DNA from: an uncultured Oscillospiraceae bacterium
GTDB taxonomy: Bacteria > Bacillota > Clostridia > Oscillospirales > Oscillospiraceae
Assembly: GCA_949948775.1 (NCBI GenBank)
Contig: CATLHC010000027.1
Span: forward strand, 1 to 33,352
Length of the DNA stretch: 33,352 nt
Reading direction: 5' to 3'
Positions within the stretch are counted from its first letter, which is position 1, and each line of letters begins with the position of its first letter. The position numbers and the translations under genes are program-made. The notes under the pieces were generated by a model that was given only the letters and a program-made list of their open reading frames with translations, had not been told where the DNA came from and searched no databases. Shown piece after piece: positions 19,157-25,382 of this stretch.

Positions 19157-20335
19157 TTAAAGCTGACTTCGATCCTTGAGCCAGCTGGGCAGCGGCCGCA
19201 TCTTGATGCCGGATACGATGCCCATGGCGATGAACAGCGTCAGGGTGGAGGACCCGCCGTAGCTGAAAAAGGGCAGGGTTAGGCCGATCACGGGACCCAC
19301 ATACAGGTTCATGGCCACGTTGATGATGGTCTGGATCATGAGCATGGCGGCGATGCCCATGGAGATGTAGGCGGACATATAGCTTTTTGCCCGCCGCGAC
19401 ACCCATACGCACCGCAGAATGATGAGCAGCAGAATCAGCAGCACCGCGCAGCAGCCCAGCAGCCCGAACTCCTCCCCGCACACGGCGAAAATGTTGTCGG
19501 TATGCCGGGCGGGCAGGCTTCCCTCCGAGCGAGACTGGGTCTGGGTGCCGTTGAGCCAGCCCTGTCCGGTGAGCTGCCCCGAGCCGATGGCCAGCAGGGT
19601 CCGGCTCTGCTGCCAGCCCCGGTTCGAGGGGTCCAGGTCGTGGTCCAGCACCACCCGGAAGCGCATGATGCGGTAGTCCGTCCAATACTTGGTGCGGGGA
19701 AGAATGAAGTTCCACAGAAATGCCACCGCGCCCACCAGGGGTACGCCCACACCGATGAACCACCACTTGCTCACACCGGCCACCCAGGCCATGATGACGA
19801 AGATGAACAGGTAGACGATCACCATGCCCCAGTCGCTGGACAGCACCGCCAGCGACCCGGCGAACACGCCGGTGAGCACCACGTATTTCACCAGGGCGGA
19901 GAAGCGGCCCAGGCCCTTCGGCCGCTCCTTGTTGATCATCCAGGCCAGCACCACGATGTAGGAAAGCTTGGCGATCTCGCCGGGCTGAAAGCCGGGAAAG
20001 TGGGGAATGGGGAGATAGACCCAGCTCTTGTTGCCGCTGCCGCCGTCGTAGCCCCATTTGTAAATGAGGGCGATGACGAACAGGCCCAGCAGCAGGAACA
20101 CCCACCACCACTTCTCCATCAGGTACTCGATGTCGATGAAGGTGACCCATACGTAGGCCGCAATGCCCATGCAGAGAAACTGAAACTGCTTGAAGGCGTA
20201 ATCATGGAGCTTGAAGTTGTACTGGGTGGCGCTGTAAATCAGCGCAATGCCCATGAGGCTGGCGACGACGCACAGGACCAGGAGGACCACGTCTCCCTTT
20301 TTGAAAAATTCCTTGACAGAGCGCGTGAGCTGCAA
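19157..20335 (-). CDS. rodA: FtsW/RodA/SpoVE family cell-cycle protein
   Basis: LQLTRSVKEFFKKGDVVLLVLC...ALIYSATQ, FQPGEIAKLSYIVVLAW, GSGQLTGQGWLNGTQTQ, HTDNIFAVCGEEFGLLG, LPFFSYGGSSTLT. Start set to TTG at 20335 (RBS ggaaggg); the ORF extension to 20719 overlaps tsaE and is unlikely. Confidence 0.92.
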   Translation of the reverse strand: MQLTRSVKEFFKKGDVVLLVLCVVASLMGIALIYSATQYNFKLHDYAFKQFQFLCMGIAAYVWVTFIDIEYLMEKWWWVFLLLGLFVIALIYKWGYDGGSGNKSWVYLPIPHFPGFQPGEIAKLSYIVVLAWMINKERPKGLGRFSALVKYVVLTGVFAGSLAVLSSDWGMVIVYLFIFVIMAWVAGVSKWWFIGVGVPLVGAVAFLWNFILPRTKYWTDYRIMRFRVVLDHDLDPSNRGWQQSRTLLAIGSGQLTGQGWLNGTQTQSRSEGSLPARHTDNIFAVCGEEFGLLGCCAVLLILLLIILRCVWVSRRAKSYMSAYISMGIAAMLMIQTIINVAMNLYVGPVIGLTLPFFSYGGSSTLTLFIAMGIVSGIKMRPLPSWLKDRSQL

Positions 20336-20368
20336 GACGCGGCCTCCCTTCCGACAAAACTGCAAATT

Positions 20369-20401
20369 AGTATAGCACAATCGGCAGGAATATGCTATAC
20401 T
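20369..20401. promoter_or_regulatory. Overlapping divergent promoter region between rodA and tsaE
   Basis: AGTATAGCA-(15 nt)-TGCTATACT perfect 9-bp inverted repeat, giving a TATACT -10 on each strand. Confidence 0.5.
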
Positions 20402-20452
20402 GTTTCGCAAGAGTTTTTGAAATCTTAACTTTATGACTGGAAGTGACCGCGT

Positions 20453-20878
20453 ATGGAATTTGTCACCCGCAGCCGGGAGGAGACGGAGGCCCTGGGGAAA
20501 CGGCTGGCGAACGCGCTGGACGAAGGCCGGGTGGTGGCATTCACTGGGGACCTGGGGGCGGGCAAAACCGCCTTTGTGTCCGGCATGGCCCGCGCCCTGG
20601 GGGTGGAGGAGCGGGTGACCAGCCCCACCTTCACCATCGTCAACGAGTACGAGGGGGGCCGTCTGCCCCTGTTCCACTTTGACATGTACCGGCTGGGCAG
20701 CGCCGACGAACTGTTCCATATCGGCTGGGAGGACTATCTGGCCCGCGGCGGCGTGTGCGCCGTGGAGTGGAGTGAGAACGTGGCCGAGGCCATCGAGCCC
20801 GACGCCATCCGGGTGTCCATCCTCCGGGGGGACGGGGATGACGATCGGATCATCACCATCGAGGGGGTGGAGCTGTGA
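20453..20878 (+). CDS. tsaE: tRNA t6A biosynthesis ATPase TsaE
   Basis: 141 aa; [40 protein letters not shown]...FHFDMYRLG. Confidence 0.95.
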   Translation: MEFVTRSREETEALGKRLANALDEGRVVAFTGDLGAGKTAFVSGMARALGVEERVTSPTFTIVNEYEGGRLPLFHFDMYRLGSADELFHIGWEDYLARGGVCAVEWSENVAEAIEPDAIRVSILRGDGDDDRIITIEGVEL

Positions 20879-21582
20879 AAATTATCGCGCTGGAGAGCTC
20901 GGCCGTCACTGCCTCCGTGGCGGTGGCGGAGGACGACAGGCTGCTGGCCCAGTCCTTTCAGAACAGCGGTTTGACCCATTCGGCTATCCTGATGCCCATG
21001 GCGGCGGATCTGCTGAAAAACACCGGGCTGACCCTGGACGAGATGGACGTGGTGGCGGTGGCGGCGGGGCCGGGGTCCTTCACCGGGGTGCGCATCGGCG
21101 TGGCGGCGGCCAAAGGGCTGGCCTGGCCGGGGGATAAGCCCTGCGCGCCCTGTTCCACGTTGGAGTCTATGGCCTGGCAGTGCGCCCACGTGGGCGGGGA
21201 GATCTGCGCCGCCATGGACGCCCGGCGCAGTCAGGTGTACTGCGCCCGGTTTTTGGCCGAAAACGGGGAACTGAAGCGGCTCACCGAGGACCGGGCAGTG
21301 GGGCTGGACGAGCTGGCGGAGGAGGCGCGCGCCTCCGGCAAGCGCCAGACCCTGGTGGGAGACGGCGCGCACTTGGTTCAAAAAGCGCTGGAGGGGCAGG
21401 GGCTGCCCTGCGTACTCATGCCGCCGCACCTCATTTATCAGACCGCCTGGGGCGTGGCAAGGGCCGCCCTGCGGCTGGCGAAAGAGGGCAAGCTGGTGTC
21501 CGCCGCGGCCATGGCGCCCAGCTACCACCGGCTCAGTCAGGCCGAGCGGGAGCGGCTGGAACGGCTGGGCAGGACAGACTGA
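20875..21582 (+). CDS. tsaB: tRNA t6A biosynthesis protein TsaB
   Basis: 235 aa; [42 protein letters not shown]; 4-nt overlap with tsaE. Confidence 0.94.
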   Translation: MKIIALESSAVTASVAVAEDDRLLAQSFQNSGLTHSAILMPMAADLLKNTGLTLDEMDVVAVAAGPGSFTGVRIGVAAAKGLAWPGDKPCAPCSTLESMAWQCAHVGGEICAAMDARRSQVYCARFLAENGELKRLTEDRAVGLDELAEEARASGKRQTLVGDGAHLVQKALEGQGLPCVLMPPHLIYQTAWGVARAALRLAKEGKLVSAAAMAPSYHRLSQAERERLERLGRTD

Positions 21583-21588
21583 TGAAGC

Positions 21589-21622
21589 ACGGGGAGCGCC
21601 CGACTCGGCGCTCCCCGTTTGC
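21589..21622 (+). terminator. Hairpin terminator-like sequence after tsaB
   Basis: ACGGGGAGCGC...GCGCTCCCCGT followed by a weak T-rich run. Confidence 0.5.
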
Positions 21623-21624
21623 GT

Positions 21625-21921
21625 TTACGCCCCGGACGCGTAGGCGTCCATAGCCGCTTTCAGATTGTCCAGGAAGCTCCTCCGGCCAAAGACAAGGAAC
21701 TTCCATCCCCGGTCGTCCTGCATTTCAATGGTCACGGTGGGAAGAAACAGCGCTCTGCTCTTCTCCACGGCCTTGATGCGGCAGAAGGGGAGCTGTAAAT
21801 TTCGGATTTCCGGCGGAACCGACATCTTGCCGGTGCGGTAGGTCACGCGCTCGTCGTCCAGAAACAGTCCGCCGCCCAGCAGCCCGTTTTTGCAAAGGCT
21901 TGCAAGATATGTTTTTTCCAC
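21625..21921 (-). CDS. Small uncharacterized protein, possibly PH/GRAM-like fold
   Basis: VEKTYLASLCKNGLLGGGLFLDDERVTYRTGKMSVPPEIRNLQLPFCRIKAVEKSRALFLPTVTIEMQDDRGWKFLVFGRRSFLDNLKAAM; GTG start with RBS gagggaggg; beta-rich PH-like pattern is an inference. Confidence 0.65.
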   Translation of the reverse strand: MEKTYLASLCKNGLLGGGLFLDDERVTYRTGKMSVPPEIRNLQLPFCRIKAVEKSRALFLPTVTIEMQDDRGWKFLVFGRRSFLDNLKAAMDAYASGA

Positions 21922-21934
21922 GGTAATCCCTCCC

Positions 21935-22141
21935 TCAAAAGTAAAACAGCTCCTCAAACTTCTTATCCAGAGCCACGCACAGAATGAGCGCCAGCTTGGC
22001 GGTGGGGTTGAACTGCCCCGTCTCGATGGAGCTGATGGTGTTGCGGGACACGCCCACCAGCTCCGCCAGCTGGGCTTGGGACAGGCCCTTTTCAGCGCGG
22101 GCTTCTTTCAAGTAATTTTTTAAAATCAAGCTTTCGTCCAT
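21935..22141 (-). CDS. XRE-family helix-turn-helix transcriptional regulator (68 aa)
   Basis: LKEARAEKGLSQAQLAELVGVSRNTISSIETGQFNPTAKLALILCVALDKKFEELFYF. Confidence 0.93.
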   Translation of the reverse strand: MDESLILKNYLKEARAEKGLSQAQLAELVGVSRNTISSIETGQFNPTAKLALILCVALDKKFEELFYF

Positions 22142-22467
22142 TAAAAGACCCCCAGCTCAAGGTGCAGGTAGAGCGCGAAAAAGAACACGCTGAATCCTGC
22201 GTACAGCAGGCCCAGGAACAGCTCGTGGCGGCGGCGCAGTTTGGCGAATTTCACCAGCATGACGGTGGACAGTATGCCAAACTGTACGATCCAGACGGCG
22301 TAGTCCACGCTGTTCCGAAAGATGGCGTGCAGCGTACTGACAAGGGCACATATCGTCAAGCTCACGCTGAGGGCGATGCTGTTGGCGTGATTCAAAACCT
22401 CGGCTTCCACGAAGTCACGGTCCCTGTTTTCCTCCCGGCTTTTCGCCAAAATTTCCTCTTTGTCCAT
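22141..22467 (-). CDS. Small integral membrane protein (DUF6442-like)
   Basis: MDKEEILAKSREENRDRDFVEAEVLNHANSIALSVSLTICALVSTL...; start codon of the XRE gene overlaps its stop (TAATG arrangement). Confidence 0.8.
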   Translation of the reverse strand: MDKEEILAKSREENRDRDFVEAEVLNHANSIALSVSLTICALVSTLHAIFRNSVDYAVWIVQFGILSTVMLVKFAKLRRRHELFLGLLYAGFSVFFFALYLHLELGVF

Positions 22468-22490
22468 CCGTCGGACCTCCCAGATCATTT

Positions 22491-22567
22491 TGCCAAGTTT
22501 ACTTGGTATCACTATCATAGCATTGCCAAGTGTACTTGTCAATATGATTTGCAAAGTTTTCTTTGCA
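22491..22567. promoter_or_regulatory. Promoter with three palindromic operators upstream of the membrane protein-XRE operon
   Basis: Minus-strand TTGACA (22542-22537), 17 bp, TATGAT (22519-22514). Palindromes CCAAGTTTACTTGG (22493-22506), CAAGTGTACTTG (22527-22538), TGCAAAGTTTTCTTTGCA (22550-22567). Confidence 0.85.
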
Positions 22568-22579
22568 ACATTTGGGCTG

Positions 22580-23200
22580 TCAGTTCAGGCTGTCCAGATA
22601 TGCTCCCACGTCGAAGGGGTCCAGCGGGCTGTCTTTGCGCAGGTACAGCGGGTGGTGCGGATGGCCCGCACGGGTCCGCTTCCCGGCGGAGAACCAGCGG
22701 GCGTTTCGCTTCGCCCCCACCGCGATCATGTCCCGGACGCACAGGGACAGGTAATCGCGCTTCTCGATGACCGCGCCCCAGGCCGCCCACACCGCCGGAC
22801 TCCCGGCCTTGTCCAGCGACAGTGCATAGTCGAAGGCCCGCATATTCTCCGCGTGAAGCGCCGCGTTACAGGCCCGCTCCATATCCTCCGGCCGGGTGGC
22901 CCGCTGGGCGTAGACGTTGAACATGATAAAGCTGTCGTAGCCATTATGGTGCGCCACCCGCTCCACCGACTTCAGCGTGTTGTCCAGATCGCCCGGGGCG
23001 GCGGTGGAGGGATTCACCCCGATGCAGATGAGGGGCCGTTCCCCCCGCGTGCCCAGAATGTAACGATACTCTCCGTAATAATTGGGCACGTAGAGCCATT
23101 TTGTGATATCGTAATCGGGAGAGGGTGCCAGCGCCGCCTCCAAGGCGTCGTCAAACCGGACCAGCTCCAGCGCGGCGGTGCCGCCGCTTGGAATGTGCAT
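22580..23200 (-). CDS. DUF1643 domain-containing protein
   Basis: 206 aa; YRYILGTRGERPLICIGVNPSTAAPGDLDNTLKSVERVAHHNGYDSFIMFNVYAQRAT, characteristic DUF1643 core. Confidence 0.85.
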   Translation of the reverse strand: MHIPSGGTAALELVRFDDALEAALAPSPDYDITKWLYVPNYYGEYRYILGTRGERPLICIGVNPSTAAPGDLDNTLKSVERVAHHNGYDSFIMFNVYAQRATRPEDMERACNAALHAENMRAFDYALSLDKAGSPAVWAAWGAVIEKRDYLSLCVRDMIAVGAKRNARWFSAGKRTRAGHPHHPLYLRKDSPLDPFDVGAYLDSLN

Positions 23201-23271
23201 AAAATCACCTCGTTCGACATTTTATCACAGGGAATGGGGAAAAGGAAGCGTCTCTTGAGGAGAAAAGCGGG

Positions 23272-23309
23272 TTGCCGCCGCCGGCATATTGTGGTATGAT
23301 ACAACAATA
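23272..23309 (+). promoter_or_regulatory. Promoter/operator of the ArAE-sfsA-SprT operon
   Basis: TTGCCG (23272-23277), 17 bp, TATGAT (23295-23300); 23-bp near-palindrome TATTGTgGTATgATACaACAATA at 23287-23309. Confidence 0.65.
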
Positions 23310-23329
23310 CAGACTGGGGAGGTGCGGCA

Positions 23330-23914
23330 ATGGAGCGGCAAAACGGTCATACGCCGGCGGGGGAGCGGCGCCGCCACATCGGTATGCGCATCATCAAGAC
23401 GGTGGTTGCGGTGTTTTTGTGCGGACTGTTGGCCTTTTTGCGGGACAAATCCGCCCTGTATTCCATGTTTGCCGCCCTTTTCTGCGTCCAGAGGTCTGCG
23501 GGCAAGACCATCGAATCCTCTGTCAACCGTGTGCTGGGCACTCTGGTGGGCGGCGTGGCGGGGGTGCTGACGGTGTACGCCATGGATACCCTGAATATCT
23601 TGCACATCGACCTGCTGCGGTATTTCCTGATGTCTGTGCTGCTCATTCCCATCATCGAGCTGTGCCTGATCATCAAAAGGCCGGACTGCGCCGGGATGGC
23701 CTGTATGGTGGTCATGTGCCTGGTGGTGGACCCTGGGGACAGGCCGGCCGTCGACTCCATTGAGCGGCTGTTTGAGACGCTGGTGGGTGTGGCGCTGGCC
23801 TGCGGCATCGACATTCTGCTGCCCCATCAGCCTGTCCCCCAGTCCGGGGCGGAGCGCAGCGCGTCCGAGACAGAGGCCGGGCCAAGCGGGGACGGCGGGA
23901 GGGAAGAGAAGTGA
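23330..23914 (+). CDS. ArAE/FUSC-like small membrane protein (aromatic acid exporter family)
   Basis: 194 aa; GMRIIKTVVAVFLCGLLAFLRDKSALYSMFAALFCVQRSAGKTIESSVNRVLGTLVGGVAGVL, N-terminal ArAE_1-type module. Confidence 0.82.
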   Translation: MERQNGHTPAGERRRHIGMRIIKTVVAVFLCGLLAFLRDKSALYSMFAALFCVQRSAGKTIESSVNRVLGTLVGGVAGVLTVYAMDTLNILHIDLLRYFLMSVLLIPIIELCLIIKRPDCAGMACMVVMCLVVDPGDRPAVDSIERLFETLVGVALACGIDILLPHQPVPQSGAERSASETEAGPSGDGGREEK

Positions 23915-24624
23915 CCTATCAAGATATCCGCGCCGGCCGGTTCTTGGTCCGTCCCAACCGCTTTGTAGCCCAGGTGGCCGTGAACGGCTGTGAGGAGACG
24001 GTCCATGTGAAAAACACCGGGCGGTGCAGGGAGCTTCTGGTTCCCGGCTGCACTGTGTACCTGGAGGGCAGCGCCAACCCGCGGCGCAAGACGAAATACG
24101 ACCTGGTGGCGGTGGAAAAGGCCCGGCCCGGACTGCCGCCCCTGCTCATCAATATGGACGCCCAGGCCCCCAACAAGGTGTTCGGGGAGTGGATGGCGGC
24201 GGGACGGGGGGCGGCGCTGGGCCTGCCCCGGCCTACGCTGCTGCGCCCGGAGACGGCATGGGGAAATTCCAGGTTTGATTTCTACTGGGAGGAATCGGAG
24301 AAGGGCCGGAAAGGCTTTGTGGAGGTCAAGGGCTGCACCTTGGAGGAGGACGGCCACGCGCTGTTCCCCGACGCCCCCACCCAGCGGGGGGTGAAGCACC
24401 TGCGGGAGCTGATTGCCTGCCGTGAGGCGGGGTACGAGGCGGCGGTGTGCGTCGTCGTCCAGATGGCGGGTATGACCGCCTTCTCCCCCAACGACCGGAC
24501 GCACCCGGAATTCGGCGCGGCGCTGCGGGACGCGGTCCGGGTGGGGGTGAAGGCGCTGGCGGTGGAGTGCGCCGTCACCGCGGACAGCCTGGCCATAACG
24601 GACCCGGTGCCGGTGCGGCTGTGA
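23911..24624 (+). CDS. sfsA: DNA/RNA nuclease SfsA (sugar fermentation stimulation protein)
   Basis: RFLVRPNRFVAQVAVNGCEETVHVKNTGRCRELLVPGCTVYLE...FYWEESEKGRKGFVEVKGCTLEEDGHALFPDAPTQRGVKHLREL; GTG start overlapping the previous stop. Confidence 0.95.
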   Translation: MTYQDIRAGRFLVRPNRFVAQVAVNGCEETVHVKNTGRCRELLVPGCTVYLEGSANPRRKTKYDLVAVEKARPGLPPLLINMDAQAPNKVFGEWMAAGRGAALGLPRPTLLRPETAWGNSRFDFYWEESEKGRKGFVEVKGCTLEEDGHALFPDAPTQRGVKHLRELIACREAGYEAAVCVVVQMAGMTAFSPNDRTHPEFGAALRDAVRVGVKALAVECAVTADSLAITDPVPVRL

Positions 24625-24635
24625 AGGAGCGCCCC

Positions 24636-25160
24636 ATGACACAGGAGTACATAGACGGGCTGCTGGCCCTGGCCATCGCCCAGGCCAGAGCCGTCAAGAT
24701 TCCCGTTTCGCGGGAGATCGATCCGCATGTCTGCCTCAACCGCCGGGCGCGAACCCGGTTTGGCTGCTGTATCCGCCGGGCGGGGCGGTATACCATCGAG
24801 CTATCCGCCAAGCTGGCGGAGCAGGGGAGCGAGGACGCCGTCCTCCAGGTGCTGGCCCACGAGGTGCTGCACACCTGCTATGGCTGCTCCAACCACGGCG
24901 CCCGGTGGAAGGGCTATGCGCGGCGGATGAACGACGCCTACGGCTGCCACATCCGGCGCACAGACAATTACAGCGGGCTGGGGCTGGAGGACGACCGCCC
25001 GGTGCGCTACTATGTGGTGTGCGAGCGCTGCGGGCGGCGCATCCCTCGGATGAAGCGCTCCGCGCTGGTGGATCACCCGGAACGCTACCGCTGCGCCTGC
25101 GGCGGCGCGCTGCGAGTGGAGGAAGCGGGGAACGGACAGGAAAAAACCGGAAAAATATGA
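24636..25160 (+). CDS. SprT-like zinc metalloprotease-domain protein
   Basis: MTQEYIDGLLALAIAQARAVKIPVSREIDPHVCLNRRARTRFGCC..., VLAHEVLHTCYGCSNHGARWKGYARRMN (HExxH), C-terminal zinc ribbon CERCGRR...YRCACGG. Confidence 0.88.
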   Translation: MTQEYIDGLLALAIAQARAVKIPVSREIDPHVCLNRRARTRFGCCIRRAGRYTIELSAKLAEQGSEDAVLQVLAHEVLHTCYGCSNHGARWKGYARRMNDAYGCHIRRTDNYSGLGLEDDRPVRYYVVCERCGRRIPRMKRSALVDHPERYRCACGGALRVEEAGNGQEKTGKI

Positions 25161-25243
25161 CTGCAGGGGAGCTTTTCCTCCTGTTTTCATGTGTTCTGAC
25201 CGAAAAATGGTGGAAAAATTCCGTATTTTTGTTTAGAAAACCT

Positions 25244-25272
25244 TTGACGCAGAGCAGAAAGCGGGCTATACT
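25244..25272 (+). promoter_or_regulatory. Candidate glgP promoter (TTGACG-17-TATACT)
   Basis: TTGACG 25244-25249, 17 bp, TATACT 25267-25272. Confidence 0.7.
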
Positions 25273-25316
25273 TTCCATGGAGACTGGAGAAACCGGATGG
25301 TGTCAATTCTTTTGAT

Positions 25317-25330
25317 TGGAAACGTTTTCA
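25317..25330. promoter_or_regulatory. cre-like (CcpA-type) operator in the glgP leader
   Basis: TGGAAACGTTTTCA; one mismatch to TGWAANCGNTNWCA. Confidence 0.6.
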
Positions 25331-25382
25331 GACCCGCTGCCCATTGGGCGGCATCATTGGATTTGAAAGGAGTGCGCATATA

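Noticed and set aside
20336-20719. N-terminal extension of the rodA/ftsW ORF
   Set aside because: It crosses tsaE and the intergenic promoter region; the TTG at 20335 with an RBS-like sequence gives a normal-length protein.
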